Assembly (NCBI GenBank): GCA_035630615.1
Contig: DASQKI010000005.1
Span: 40,663-104,662 of the forward strand
Length of the DNA stretch: 64,000 nt
Source: DATFRX01 sp035630615
GTDB taxonomy: Bacteria; Actinomycetota; Actinomycetes; Propionibacteriales; Nocardioidaceae
Direction: 5' to 3'
Part shown: positions 17,760-26,758 of the stretch, in pieces
Layout: each line of letters begins with the position of its first letter
Numbering within the stretch: the stretch's first letter is position 1
The notes under the pieces: model-generated
What the model saw: only the letters and a program-made list of their open reading frames with translations
What the model was told of the DNA's origin: nothing
Databases searched by the model: none
Program-made: the position numbers and the translations under genes

Positions 17760-18726
17760 GCTGACCTACCTGCTGGGTGCCGACGACCTGACCGACATTC
17801 GGTTCGCCATCTCGCCGATGGCCGAGACCGTCCTCTCCCTGCGTGCGTTGCGTCGCCCGGAGCGGTTCCCGCTGCACCTGGCCTGGGTGGAGTCGGTTCG
17901 ACGCCGGTCGGGCGGTCTCGACTGGGACGTGCTCATGTCGCTGGTCAACGAAGGCATGGGAAGTCCGGACTTCCTCACGCCACGACCCACATCGCCTCTC
18001 ACGAGCGTCGAGGAAGACCTTGCCGTCGTGGCCGCGGTCGACCGGCAGGTCGCGCTCGAACAGCTCGAGAAGGTCAACGGCACCGTGCCGCCGGCCGTGG
18101 CCGGTCAGGACGCCGTCGGGCGCGTCACGACTGCGCTGCGCGGCTACTGGGAGGCTCTCATCGCTCCCCATTGGGCCAGGATGCACGGCATCATGTCGGC
18201 CGACATCGTCTACCGCGGCCGGGTCCAGACCGAGGATGGCAGCGGTGCCATGCTCGACGACCTCGGCGAGAGCTTCGAGTACGAACGCGGCGAGCTACGC
18301 GTCAGTGGGGTCAGCGATCCCAGCCGTACCGAGGCGATCGGCGGACGCGGGCTCACCTTGCTGCCGACGATGTTCGGTCCGCACGCTGCGATCCCGTACG
18401 AGATCGGCGGCCTTCCCGAGCTGTTCTATCCGGCACGAGGCCAGGGTCTGATGTGGTCGACTCCTGCCGCTGTCGATGCCGCCGATCTCGGACGTCTGAT
18501 CGGACCCCCGCGCGCACGCATCCTGACTCTGCTCGAGCAACCGCACTCGACGGCTCATCTCGCACGGCTTCTGGGCGTCACTCCGTCGGCGGTCAGCCAA
18601 CATCTGCGACTGCTCCATCGCTTCGGACTCGTCAACGCCGCCCGGCACGGACGCTACGTCCTCTACGAGCGAACCGATCTCGGCAGCGCCCTGCACGACG
18701 GGAGCGTCGCCGGTCCGTCGGGTTAG
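17758..18726 (+). CDS. ArsR-family regulator with N-terminal DUF5937-type domain
   Basis: A 322-residue protein. The first ~240 residues form a domain common in actinobacterial regulators ('ADDLTDIRFAISPMAETVLSLRAL' opening). The C-terminal ~80 residues are an ArsR winged helix ('STAHLARLLGVTPSAVSQHLRLLHRFGLV'). The metal-binding cysteines of classic ArsR sensors are absent, so the signal is probably organic or protein-based. Divergent from the MFS gene, with a palindrome on its start codon, so autoregulation and transporter control are likely. Confidence 0.82.
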   Translation: MLTYLLGADDLTDIRFAISPMAETVLSLRALRRPERFPLHLAWVESVRRRSGGLDWDVLMSLVNEGMGSPDFLTPRPTSPLTSVEEDLAVVAAVDRQVALEQLEKVNGTVPPAVAGQDAVGRVTTALRGYWEALIAPHWARMHGIMSADIVYRGRVQTEDGSGAMLDDLGESFEYERGELRVSGVSDPSRTEAIGGRGLTLLPTMFGPHAAIPYEIGGLPELFYPARGQGLMWSTPAAVDAADLGRLIGPPRARILTLLEQPHSTAHLARLLGVTPSAVSQHLRLLHRFGLVNAARHGRYVLYERTDLGSALHDGSVAGPSG

Positions 18727-18729
18727 CGC

Positions 18730-19866
18730 TCAGCGCAAGCCGGTGCCGCGGCGCAGGGCGAGCTGCAACAGGTGGTCGACGAGGCTCGGGTAGTCGACCC
18801 CGGTCGCGGCCCACATCATCGGAAAGCCGGACGTGGGGGTGAACCCCGGCATCGTGTTGATCTCGTTGATCACCACGCGGCCGTCGGCGAAGTAGAAGAA
18901 GTCGACGCGGGCCAATCCCTCGCATCCCACGGACTCGAACGCCCGTGCCGCGCTGTCACGGATCGTCTCCGCGATGGCGTCGGGGATGTCGGCTGGTACG
19001 TCGGCGCGCCCGCCGCCGTCGATGTACTTCGCCTCGAAGTCGTACCACGTGTGGCCCGAGCTCGGGTCGAGCACGATCTCGCCCGGCACGCTCGTCCGGG
19101 GCGGCCCGCCCTCGAGATCGGCCATGACCCCGCATTCGATCTCGCGAGCTCCAATCGCGGCGGCCTCGACGATCACCTTCGGGTCGTGCTCGTGGGCGGC
19201 CTTGATCGCAGCGTCGAGGTCGCCGGACTCAGTGACGCGAGTGATCCCGATGCTCGACCCGGCGCGGGCCGGCTTGACGAACACGGGATAGCCGAGCGAC
19301 GCCACCGACTCGCGAACCGCCGCCGGATCGGTGTCCCACTCGCGTTGCAACACCACGACGTGCGGCAGCATCGGCAACCCGGCCGACGCGAACACGATCT
19401 TCATGTAGTGCTTGTCCATGCCGAGGGCACTCGCGAGTACGCCGGCACCGACATAACGCACGCCGGCCATCTCGAACAGGCCCTGGATCGTGCCGTCCTC
19501 GCCCCACGGCCCATGCAGCAACGGCAGGACGACATCAACCTCGCCGAGCGTCCGGGGCACCTCGTCCGGCTCGTGGACGATCAGCTCGCTGGACCCCGAC
19601 GACGCGAGCGCGACCTGGGCTCGCACGTTGTCGACCATCGGCAGCGATCCGCCGGTGATGGCGTAGCGGTCCGGCGACGCCGACTCGAGGACCCACCGTC
19701 CTTCGGTGGAGATGCCGATCGGCACTACGTCGTACTTTTCCGGGTCGATCGCCCGGATGACCTCCCCCGCCGTCACGCAGGAGACGCCGTGCTCACTGGA
19801 CCGACCGCCGAAGACCACCGCGACTCGGGGCCGCGAGGCGGGCGTCGATCTGTCGTGCTGGGCCAT
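18730..19866 (-). CDS. ddl: D-alanine--D-alanine ligase
   Basis: A 378-residue ATP-grasp ligase making D-Ala-D-Ala for peptidoglycan. It has 'VAVVFGGRSSEHGVSCVTAGEV' at the N-terminus, 'PLLHGPWGEDGTIQGLFEMAGV', 'KPARAGSSIGITRV' (ATP-grasp) and the metal-binding 'INEINTMPGFTPTSGFP'. ATG at 19866 removes a long unconserved upstream frame. It is divergent from the PLP lyase gene by 36 bases and close to gpsA, the Rv2981c-Rv2982c arrangement. Confidence 0.96.
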   Translation of the reverse strand: MAQHDRSTPASRPRVAVVFGGRSSEHGVSCVTAGEVIRAIDPEKYDVVPIGISTEGRWVLESASPDRYAITGGSLPMVDNVRAQVALASSGSSELIVHEPDEVPRTLGEVDVVLPLLHGPWGEDGTIQGLFEMAGVRYVGAGVLASALGMDKHYMKIVFASAGLPMLPHVVVLQREWDTDPAAVRESVASLGYPVFVKPARAGSSIGITRVTESGDLDAAIKAAHEHDPKVIVEAAAIGAREIECGVMADLEGGPPRTSVPGEIVLDPSSGHTWYDFEAKYIDGGGRADVPADIPDAIAETIRDSAARAFESVGCEGLARVDFFYFADGRVVINEINTMPGFTPTSGFPMMWAATGVDYPSLVDHLLQLALRRGTGLR

Positions 19867-19902
19867 CCCGCGACCATACAACCCACCCGGCAGGATGGGT
19901 GC

Positions 19903-20970
19903 ATGACCGAACGCTTGGCGCCCGCCACCATCACTGTGTCCGCCGGTCGACCCCCTCGCGATCCGGACGCACCCCTCAATCCGCCCGTCACACTCGCAAG
20001 CGTCTTCGTCGCCGGAGGCGAGCGCGAGTACGGGCGCTACGCCAACCCGACCTGGGAGGCGTTCGAGACCGTACTCGGCGAGCTCGAGGGCGGTCGGGCG
20101 CTCGCGTACGCCTCCGGCATGGCCGCCGTCTCGACGCTGGTCGACCTGGTCGCCCCCGGCGGGGTCGTGGTGGCTCCGCAGCACGCCTACCTCGGCACCT
20201 TGCACCTCCTCGGGTCCAAAGAGCGTCGCGGCGAGGTCGAGGTCCGCAAGGTCGACCTGACCGACACCGCCGCGACCATCGCCGCCTGCGACGACGCGGC
20301 GCTGGTGTGGCTGGAGTCGCCGACCAACCCGATGCTGGAAGTCGCTGACCTGCCAGCGATCATCGAGGGCGCCCACGCCGCCGGTGCCCGAGTGGTGGTC
20401 GACAACACCTTCGCCACGCCGATCCTGCAGCGCCCCCTCGATCAGGGCGCCGACGCGGTCGTGCACTCGGCGACCAAGCTGTTGTCCGGCCATGCCGACG
20501 TGCTCCTCGGCGCGATCGTGACCCGCGACCCCGAGATCCACCGGGCGGTCGACGAGCAGCGTCGGATGCGAGGCGCGATCGCCGGTCCGATGGAGGCGTG
20601 GCTCGCGGCGCGAGGCATGCGCACGCTCCACCTGCGGGTCGACGCCGCGCAGCGCAACGCGCGCCAGCTCGCCGAGCGTCTCGGCAAGCACGCCGAGATC
20701 AGCCGGCTGCACGATCCGGGGTGGGGCACGATGCTGGGCATCGAGATGACCGGCGGCGTCGCAGCGGCCGAGCAGCTGGTCTCATCGACTTCGCTGTGGA
20801 TCAACGCCACCAGCCTCGGCGGTGTCGAGTCCACGTTCGAACGGCGACGGCGCTGGGGCAGCGAGCAGGCGACCGTACCCGAAGACTTCATCCGGCTCTC
20901 GGTCGGTGTCGAGGACGCCGACGACCTCTGGCACGACCTCGAGCGCGCGCTGGACGGCCTCCCCGACTAG
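19903..20970 (+). CDS. Cys/Met-metabolism PLP enzyme (cystathionine gamma-lyase/synthase type)
   Basis: A 355-residue fold-type I PLP enzyme of trans-sulfuration type. 'YGRYANPTWEAFE' and 'ALAYASGMAAVST' lie near the N-terminus, 'VWLESPTNPMLEVAD' binds cofactor, and the Schiff-base Lys is at residue 192 in HSATKLLSGHADV. Gamma-lyase versus gamma-synthase activity cannot be settled from motifs. Many actinobacterial genomes carry this gene beside ddl/gpsA. ATG at 19903. A strong hairpin follows its stop. Confidence 0.87.
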   Translation: MTERLAPATITVSAGRPPRDPDAPLNPPVTLASVFVAGGEREYGRYANPTWEAFETVLGELEGGRALAYASGMAAVSTLVDLVAPGGVVVAPQHAYLGTLHLLGSKERRGEVEVRKVDLTDTAATIAACDDAALVWLESPTNPMLEVADLPAIIEGAHAAGARVVVDNTFATPILQRPLDQGADAVVHSATKLLSGHADVLLGAIVTRDPEIHRAVDEQRRMRGAIAGPMEAWLAARGMRTLHLRVDAAQRNARQLAERLGKHAEISRLHDPGWGTMLGIEMTGGVAAAEQLVSSTSLWINATSLGGVESTFERRRRWGSEQATVPEDFIRLSVGVEDADDLWHDLERALDGLPD

Positions 20971-20974
20971 CGAC

Positions 20975-21018
20975 TTGTCAGGCATATATGGAGCCGGGGC
21001 TCAACATGTGCCTGACAA
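20975..21018. terminator. bidirectional hairpin between convergent genes
   Basis: TTGTCAGGCA at 20975-20984 and TGCCTGACAA at 21009-21018 are a perfect 10-bp inverted repeat, with a second stem GAGCC-GG-GGCTC (20991-21002) inside the loop. It starts four bases after the PLP-lyase stop and ends ten bases before the gpsA stop on the other strand. It is well placed to end both transcripts, though neither side has a long T-run. Confidence 0.75.
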
Positions 21019-21028
21019 CTTCGACCGG

Positions 21029-22039
21029 CTAGGCGCGCTCGGGCTTGGCGCTGCGTGACACCAGCGAGACGAGCATCTCCTTGGGCGTCAGCTCTTCGCG
21101 GACGACGGCGGCGACGTGTTCGACGATGGGCATGTCGACCTCGTGGTCGGCGGCGAGCTCATAGACCGACTGACACGACTTGACGCCCTCGGCGACCTGG
21201 CGGGTCGAGCCGACGATCTCGTCGACGGTCATGCCTCGACCGAGCTTCTCGCCGAACGTACGGTTGCGCGACAACGGCGACGAGCAGGTAGCGACCAAGT
21301 CGCCCAACCCCGCGAGCCCGGCCATCGTCATCGGGTCGGCGCCCATCGCGGTGGCCAGACGGGCCGTCTCGGCCAGCCCGCGCGTGATGACGGTGGCCGT
21401 CGCGTTGTCGCCGAAGCCGAGACCGACGGCCATGCCGACGGCGAGGGCGATGACGTTTTTCGTCGTGCCTCCGAGCTCACATCCGACGACATCGGTGTTG
21501 GTGTACGGACGAAACGCCGGCGTGTGGCACAGCCGCTGTAACCGGGTCGCCACGTCGATGTCGGTGCTGGCGACGACGCTGGCCGCCGGCTGTCGCTCGG
21601 CGATCTCCTTGGCCAGGTTGGGTCCGGTGACGACGGCGACCCGGCCGGACGGCACGCCGGCGACCTCGGCGATCACCTCCGACATCCGCTCGTGCGTGCC
21701 GAGCTCAACACCCTTCATCAGGCTGACGAGGATCGCGTCGTCGGGCAGCAGCGGCGCCCAGGTCGCGAGATTGACACGCAGCGTCTGCGACGGCACCGCG
21801 AATACGACTGCGTCGGCGCCGTCGAGCACCTCCGCGTGGTCATGGCTGGCCGAAACGGTGTCCGGGAGTGCGATGCCTGGCAGGTAGTCGGCGTTTTCCC
21901 GACTTTCGTTGATCGTCGCGCACAGCTCGGTCCGCCGGCCCCACAGACGTACCTTGTTGCCGGCATCGGCGAGCACGAGCGAGAACGCCGTGCCCCACGA
22001 GCCGGCGCCCATGACGGCGACGGTCGCCGAGGAGGTCAC
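21029..22039 (-). CDS. gpsA: NAD(P)-dependent glycerol-3-phosphate dehydrogenase
   Basis: A 336-residue dehydrogenase making sn-glycerol-3-phosphate for phospholipids. It has the GxGxxG dinucleotide motif MGAGSWGTAF at about residues 10-19, 'GPNLAKEIAERQPAA', and the catalytic-Lys region 'ELGGTTKNVIALAVGMAVGLGFGDNA'. It overlaps plsC by four bases (ATGA), so the two successive steps of phosphatidic acid synthesis are co-translated. Confidence 0.96.
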   Translation of the reverse strand: MTSSATVAVMGAGSWGTAFSLVLADAGNKVRLWGRRTELCATINESRENADYLPGIALPDTVSASHDHAEVLDGADAVVFAVPSQTLRVNLATWAPLLPDDAILVSLMKGVELGTHERMSEVIAEVAGVPSGRVAVVTGPNLAKEIAERQPAASVVASTDIDVATRLQRLCHTPAFRPYTNTDVVGCELGGTTKNVIALAVGMAVGLGFGDNATATVITRGLAETARLATAMGADPMTMAGLAGLGDLVATCSSPLSRNRTFGEKLGRGMTVDEIVGSTRQVAEGVKSCQSVYELAADHEVDMPIVEHVAAVVREELTPKEMLVSLVSRSAKPERA

Positions 22040-22791
22040 GACGCGTCCGGCCGGTTGTACGGTCGTTTCGGGTCGCCGGTCTCGGGCAGGCCGTGTGCCC
22101 TCGGATCGAATCGAGGCTCGGGCGCCTTCTCGCCGCGAATCTCACCGAGCAGCCCGGCCACGTCGGCCATGATGCGGTCGGTGGCTTGATGCAGAAGCGG
22201 CGAGGTGACCTTCTGGCCGCGCAGGTCGTCGAGGTCGACCGCTGGGCCGACCCGGACGTGGATCGTCTTGCGCGGAAAGAGTCGGGGCCGCTTCGTGTAG
22301 GGCCACAGGACGTTTTGTGCGCCCCACTGGGCGACTGGAATCACCGGAGAGCCGGTCTGCAGCGCGAGCCGAGCCGCGCCGGTCTTTCCGATCATCGGCC
22401 ACAGATCCGGATCGCGTGTGATGGTGCCCTCGGCGTAGACGATCACCGCATAGCCATCCTCGACGGCCTCGAGTGCGCCGGCGAACGATGCGGTCACATC
22501 GGCCGTCCCACGCCGAACGGGGACCTGCCCGGTCGCGAGCAGGAGACGGCCGATCACGGGATATTTGAAGACCCCCTGCTTGGCGAGGAAGCGCGGCGGG
22601 ATGCCGTTGTCGTTGGCGAAGTGTGCGAACAGGAGCGGGTCGGCGTGCGAGATGTGGTTGACGACGAGGATGAATCCACCGTCGGGGATGTTCTCCTGTC
22701 CGCGCCAATCACGTTTGGTCAGCACCATGAGCAGCGGACGAAGGATGGTCGCGATGATCGCGAGCGGCCAGCCTCGCTTTCGTTTGGCCAC
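22036..22791 (-). CDS. plsC: 1-acylglycerol-3-phosphate O-acyltransferase
   Basis: A 251-residue PlsC-type acyltransferase with an N-terminal hydrophobic segment. The catalytic NHxxxxD (NHISHAD) is at residues 45-51 and EGT at 121-123. It acylates lysophosphatidic acid or a related acceptor at the membrane. GTG start at 22791 follows GGGAGGAG. It is immediately upstream of, and overlaps, gpsA. Confidence 0.9.
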   Translation of the reverse strand: MAKRKRGWPLAIIATILRPLLMVLTKRDWRGQENIPDGGFILVVNHISHADPLLFAHFANDNGIPPRFLAKQGVFKYPVIGRLLLATGQVPVRRGTADVTASFAGALEAVEDGYAVIVYAEGTITRDPDLWPMIGKTGAARLALQTGSPVIPVAQWGAQNVLWPYTKRPRLFPRKTIHVRVGPAVDLDDLRGQKVTSPLLHQATDRIMADVAGLLGEIRGEKAPEPRFDPRAHGLPETGDPKRPYNRPDAS

Positions 22792-22859
22792 GCCAACTCC
22801 TCCCGTCGGTTTCGTGAGGGCGAGCCTATCCCCATTCGGCTGCCCTCTACCGTGGCGAT

Positions 22860-23516
22860 GTGGAAGAAAGCAACTGGGTGGCCGTCGTCCCGGTCAAGGC
22901 GCCGAAGCGGGGCAAGTCGCGACTCGGACCCGAGCTCGAGGACTGGCGGGTCGAGCTCGCCGCCGCGTTCGCGACCGACACACTCGCGGCCCTCCTTGAC
23001 GCCACCCAGGTGACGTTCGTCGTCGTGGTGGGTGGTCAAGGCCTACCGGCGTCCCTGCTCGATCACGCGCGCGTCCACACGCTGGCCGATCCTGGCAGCC
23101 TCAACGCCGCGGCGGACGACGGCATCGCCTGGTCGCGTCGACACCATCCGGGCTCAGGAATCCTGGTTTTGGCGGCCGATCTCCCGGCTGCGACCGGCGC
23201 GGCCGTCGACCGACTGCTCGAAGCGATGCCAGTACGCGGTCTCTGGGTGTTGCCCGACCTCGAGTCCGTTGGATCCACGGGCCTTCTGATCGGTTCGGGA
23301 TCGGTCATCGCCCCGGACTTCGGTGAGGAATCGCTGTCTCGACACCGAGCTGCCGGCGCTTCGCCCATTGAGTTGCGAGCGATCGACGGGCTGCGGCGTG
23401 ACGTCGATACCGCCGACCAGCTATCAGAAGCGATCGGCCTCGGCGTAGGCCAGCGGACGCAAGCAGTCCTCGACGCGATGGGACAGCTGGCAGACGTTGA
23501 CCGTCCACTACGGTGA
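22860..23516 (+). CDS. cofC: phosphoenolpyruvate/2-phospholactate guanylyltransferase (F420 biosynthesis)
   Basis: A 218-residue nucleotidyltransferase with the CofC/FbiD opening 'VAVVPVKAPKRGKSRLG', 'VLAADLPAAT' metal site and 'STGLLIGSG' loop. In actinobacteria the enzyme (FbiD) guanylylates phosphoenolpyruvate for the side chain of coenzyme F420. The other F420 genes (cofD/fbiA, fbiB, fbiC) are not in this window. GTG start at 22860 without a clear ribosome site. Its position near hup, leuCD and gpsA parallels Rv2983. Confidence 0.92.
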   Translation: MEESNWVAVVPVKAPKRGKSRLGPELEDWRVELAAAFATDTLAALLDATQVTFVVVVGGQGLPASLLDHARVHTLADPGSLNAAADDGIAWSRRHHPGSGILVLAADLPAATGAAVDRLLEAMPVRGLWVLPDLESVGSTGLLIGSGSVIAPDFGEESLSRHRAAGASPIELRAIDGLRRDVDTADQLSEAIGLGVGQRTQAVLDAMGQLADVDRPLR

Positions 23517-23520
23517 CGGC

Positions 23521-23757
23521 ATGCAGGCGACGGTCGCGTCCTTCGACGCCGAGAGCAGATCGGGAACCGTAGTGATGGACGACGGACTTCGCCTCGGCTT
23601 CAGCGCGGAGGTCTTCGCGCGATCGGGCGCCCGCATGCTGCGTCCCGGGCAGCGGGTGTTTGTCGAGATCGATCGAAGCGGAGCGAGCCCTGCCCTCAAC
23701 GGCATGTGGCTGTTCCGCCCGAAGGATTCCTCCTCGGACGGAACAGCCACAGCGTAA
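23521..23757 (+). CDS. small cold-shock-like OB-fold protein
   Basis: A 78-residue protein, 'MQATVASFDAESRSGTVVMDDGLRLGFSAEVF...LRPGQRVFVEID'. The pattern (strand-loop 'SGTVVMDDG', late 'PGQRV') resembles the cold-shock OB fold, but the canonical RNP motifs are not well kept. ATG at 23521, four bases after the cofC stop, so likely co-transcribed. Function unknown; RNA or ssDNA binding is a reasonable guess only. Confidence 0.7.
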   Translation: MQATVASFDAESRSGTVVMDDGLRLGFSAEVFARSGARMLRPGQRVFVEIDRSGASPALNGMWLFRPKDSSSDGTATA

Positions 23758-23760
23758 GCG

Positions 23761-24459
23761 TCAACGCTTCTTCGCGGCCTTCTTGGCCGTCGATTTCTTG
23801 GCGGTTGACTTCTTGGCTGGGGCCTTCTTCGCGGCCTTCTTGGCCGTCGACTTCTTGGCAGCCGACTTCTTCGCGGCCGTCTTCTTGGCCGTCGACTTCT
23901 TGGCTGGGGCCCTCTTGGCGGTTGACTTCTTGGCAGCCGACTTCTTCGCCGCAGTCTTCTTGGCGGTCGACTTCTTGGCTGGGGCCTTCTTGGCCGCAGT
24001 CTTCTTGGCCGTCGACTTCTTGGCTGGGGCCCTCTTGGCCGCAGTCTTCTTGGCCGTCGCCTTGGCGGCCTTCTTGGCGGTCGACTTCTTGGCTGTCGAC
24101 TTCTTGGCCGTCGCCTTGGCGGCCGTAGCCGTCTTCTTCGCCGCCGCGGTCGTCTTGGTCGCGCTCAGCTTGGGCAGCTTCTTCGCTCCGGACACGACGG
24201 CCTTCAGCTCCGCACCAGCGCGGAACTTCGGCACAGCGGTCTTCTTGGCGCGAACCCGCTGTCCAGTGGCAGGGTTGCGAACCATGCGTGAGGGACGGAC
24301 GGCCTTTTCAAAGGCTCCGAAGCCTGTGATCGCGACCTTCTCCCCCTTCGATACCTCCCGTGTGATGGTGTCGACGACAGCGTCCAATGCCGATGCCGCG
24401 GCCTTCTTGTTGCCGTCGAAGCGTGATGCGAGCGCCTCGATGAACTGACTCTTGTTCAC
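23761..24459 (-). CDS. hup: HU-type nucleoid protein with lysine-rich tail
   Basis: A 232-residue actinobacterial HU (HupB type). Residues 1-90 are the HU fold with 'RNPATGQ' at 61-67 contacting DNA. The rest is a histone H1-like tail built of STAKK/PAKK/TAAKK repeats. It compacts the nucleoid; the tail adds DNA binding and is a target of acetylation in mycobacteria. GTG at 24459 follows GGGAAG; the upstream open frame contains the promoter. The conserved order leuC-leuD-hup is kept, but hup has its own promoter. Confidence 0.95.
   Translation of the reverse strand: MNKSQFIEALASRFDGNKKAAASALDAVVDTITREVSKGEKVAITGFGAFEKAVRPSRMVRNPATGQRVRAKKTAVPKFRAGAELKAVVSGAKKLPKLSATKTTAAAKKTATAAKATAKKSTAKKSTAKKAAKATAKKTAAKRAPAKKSTAKKTAAKKAPAKKSTAKKTAAKKSAAKKSTAKRAPAKKSTAKKTAAKKSAAKKSTAKKAAKKAPAKKSTAKKSTAKKAAKKR
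23767..24130. repeat. tandem repeats encoding the HU lysine/alanine tail
   Basis: Imperfect units of 12-36 bases based on 'gacttcttggc' recur through the 3' half of hup. Units are multiples of three and keep frame, so copy-number change would lengthen or shorten the tail rather than break it. Confidence 0.8.
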
Positions 24460-24509
24460 TTGCTTCCCTTCCCGTGAACGATGCCGAGCCCGCGCTCGAC
24501 TTCGTTGGA

Positions 24510-24538
24510 ACGTTAGGCAATACGCGCGCTCGAGACAA
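24510..24538 (-). promoter_or_regulatory. hup promoter
   Basis: On the minus strand TTGTCT (24538-24533) and TAACGT (24515-24510) are separated by 17 bases, a good sigma-70-type match. Predicted start near 24503 gives a ~45-base leader to the GTG at 24459. Confidence 0.6.
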
Positions 24539-24706
24539 ACACCGTACGGCGAGTCGCAGCGATACATCCAGTCGGGCTATCGCCTTGCCTCGTTGGCTCC
24601 TGGCCCTCTTTGGAGGCGACGAGACGAGAAGGAAACGCTCAGATTCCTTGTATTACAGGCGTCTCAGCGTTCGCGACGCAGCTGAGCGCTGGTCGGAATC
24701 AGCCGT

Positions 24707-25324
24707 TTAGGGTGCCGTCCGCGCCGGAATGGTTGAAGGCTTCCAAGACGGCCGATTCGCTTCGTAGTTGGCGATCTCGGCCTCGTAGCCGAGTGTGATC
24801 GCGACGTCGTCGAGGCCCTCGAGCAGCCGCCAACGGGTGTAATCGTCGATGTCGAACGACTCCGAAATCGCGTCCTCACCGACGCCAGCGCTTACGGTCC
24901 GCTGCTCCAGATCGACGGTCACAGCAGCGTCCGGGTCGCGATCGATCAGATCCCAAAGGGCGTTGACGAGCTTCTCGTCGACCTGGGCCGCGAGGAGACC
25001 GGACTTGCCGGCGTTGCCGCGAAAGATGTCGCCGAAACGCGGCGATATGACGGCGCGGAATCCGTAATCCTGCAATGCCCAGACGGCGTGCTCGCGCGAC
25101 GAACCGGTGCCGAAGTTCGGACCTGCGACGAGGATGGTCGCTCCACTGTGCTGCGGCTGGTTGAGTACGAAGTCGGGATCAGAACGCCAGGACGCGAAGA
25201 GGCCGTCCTCGAAGCCGGTCCGCGCAACGCGCTTGAGGTAGACGGCGGGGATGATCTGGTCGGTGTCGACGTCGCTTCGCCGAAGCGGAAGCGCCGTGCC
25301 ACTGTGCGTCGTGAACTTCTCCAT
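24707..25324 (-). CDS. leuD: 3-isopropylmalate dehydratase small subunit
   Basis: A 205-residue LeuD with 'RSDVDTDQIIPAVYLKR' near the N-terminus and 'GPNFGTGSSREHAVWAL' (substrate recognition loop). With LeuC it isomerises 2- to 3-isopropylmalate in leucine synthesis. It lies 12 bases after leuC. It ends about 250 bases before hup in a gap with the hup promoter. Confidence 0.96.
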   Translation of the reverse strand: MEKFTTHSGTALPLRRSDVDTDQIIPAVYLKRVARTGFEDGLFASWRSDPDFVLNQPQHSGATILVAGPNFGTGSSREHAVWALQDYGFRAVISPRFGDIFRGNAGKSGLLAAQVDEKLVNALWDLIDRDPDAAVTVDLEQRTVSAGVGEDAISESFDIDDYTRWRLLEGLDDVAITLGYEAEIANYEANRPSWKPSTIPARTAP

Positions 25325-25336
25325 GAGTCCCTGTCC

Positions 25337-26746
25337 TCAGGCCGATGTCGGAAGGTCGGCGGCAGAAGCGAGGCGGCCGATCACCGCGGTGGCCGCTGCG
25401 ACTTCCGGCGACACGAGATGAGTGCGCCCGCCTTTGCCCTGGCGGCCCTCGAAGTTGCGATTGGACGTCGACGCGCTTCGTTCGCCAGGGGTCAGCTGAT
25501 CGGGATTCATGCCCAGGCACATCGAGCAGCCCGCGCCGCGCCATTCGGCGCCGGCGTCCTTGAACACGACGTCGAGCCCTTCGGACTCGGCTTGCAGCCG
25601 TACTCGCGCCGACCCCGGCACGACCAACATGCGCGTGTCGTCAGCGACCGAGCGTCCTTTGATCACGCCTGCCGCCGCACGAAGGTCCTCGATTCGGCCG
25701 TTGGTGCAGGAGCCGAGAAACACCGTGTCGATGGCGATCTCACGCATCGGCGTTCCTGGCTGCAGGTCCATGTAGGTGAGGGCGCGCTGTGCGGCGGTCT
25801 GCCGGTGCGGGTCTTCGAAGCCCTCCGGCGACGGCACGGCGGCCGACAGCGGCACCCCCTGACCCGGGTTGGTTCCCCACGTGACGAACGGCGCGAGCCC
25901 ACTGGCATCGAGCACGACCTCATGGTCGAAGGCCGCATCGTCGTCGGTGACCAACGTCTTCCAGTGTGCGACGGCAGCGTCCCACGCGTCGCCTTCGGGC
26001 GCGTGTGGACGGCCGCGCACGTACTCGAACGTCGTCTCGTCGGGCGCGATGAGCCCCGCCTTGGCACCCCACTCGATCGACATGTTGCAGATCGTCATCC
26101 GCGCCTCCATCGAGAGCGCGCGGATGGCCTCACCGCGGTATTCGACGACGTAGCCCTGACCGCCACCGGTGCCGACCTCGGCGATGAGGGTCAGCACGAG
26201 GTCCTTCGCGGACACGCCGTCGGGGAGCTGTCCGTTGACGGTGACCGCCATGGTCTTGGGTCGTTGCTGCGGAAGCGTCTGCGTCGCCAGAACGTGCTCG
26301 ACCTCGCTGGTGCCGATGCCGAATGCCAACGCGCCGAACGCGCCGTGAGTCGACGTGTGAGAGTCGCCGCAGACGACCGTCATGCCGGGTTGAGTAAGCC
26401 CTAACTGCGGCCCAATGATGTGCACGATGCCTTGGTCGAGGTCACCCAGCGGATGCAGTCGAACTCCAAACTCCTCGCAGTTGCGTCGCAGAGTCTCGAC
26501 CTGAGTACGCGACACCGGATCGGCGATCGGCTTGTCGACGTCGAGCGTCGGGATGTTGTGGTCCTCGGTCGCGAGCGTGAGATCGGGTCGGCGTACCTTG
26601 CGGCCGGCGAGACGGAGTCCTTCGAACGCCTGAGGAGTGGTAACTTCGTGGATCAGGTGCAAATCGATGAAGAGGAGATCGGGCTCGCCCTTCGCCGTCC
26701 GCACGATGTGGCTGTTCCAGAGCTTTTCCGCGAGTGTCTCGCCCAT
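25337..26746 (-). CDS. leuC: 3-isopropylmalate dehydratase large subunit
   Basis: A 469-residue aconitase-family enzyme. 'VCGDSHTSTHGAFGALAFGIGTSEVEHVLATQ' is typical, and the [4Fe-4S] ligands are in GSCTNGR and the 'AGCSMCLGMNP' motif near the C-terminus. ATG at 26746 gives the conserved 'MGETLAEKLWNSH' start; the much longer open frame upstream runs antisense to ltbR. Divergent from ltbR with a 39-base gap carrying a direct repeat. Confidence 0.96.
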   Translation of the reverse strand: MGETLAEKLWNSHIVRTAKGEPDLLFIDLHLIHEVTTPQAFEGLRLAGRKVRRPDLTLATEDHNIPTLDVDKPIADPVSRTQVETLRRNCEEFGVRLHPLGDLDQGIVHIIGPQLGLTQPGMTVVCGDSHTSTHGAFGALAFGIGTSEVEHVLATQTLPQQRPKTMAVTVNGQLPDGVSAKDLVLTLIAEVGTGGGQGYVVEYRGEAIRALSMEARMTICNMSIEWGAKAGLIAPDETTFEYVRGRPHAPEGDAWDAAVAHWKTLVTDDDAAFDHEVVLDASGLAPFVTWGTNPGQGVPLSAAVPSPEGFEDPHRQTAAQRALTYMDLQPGTPMREIAIDTVFLGSCTNGRIEDLRAAAGVIKGRSVADDTRMLVVPGSARVRLQAESEGLDVVFKDAGAEWRGAGCSMCLGMNPDQLTPGERSASTSNRNFEGRQGKGGRTHLVSPEVAAATAVIGRLASAADLPTSA

Positions 26747-26758
26747 GACCTTGCATTC

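Noticed and set aside
19867..20712. N-terminal extension of ddl
   Set aside because: The extension is antisense to the PLP lyase gene and precedes a canonical Ddl start at 19866.
23767..24130. CRISPR-like short repeats
   Set aside because: The repeats are contiguous, codon-phased and encode the HU tail; there are no unique spacers or cas genes.
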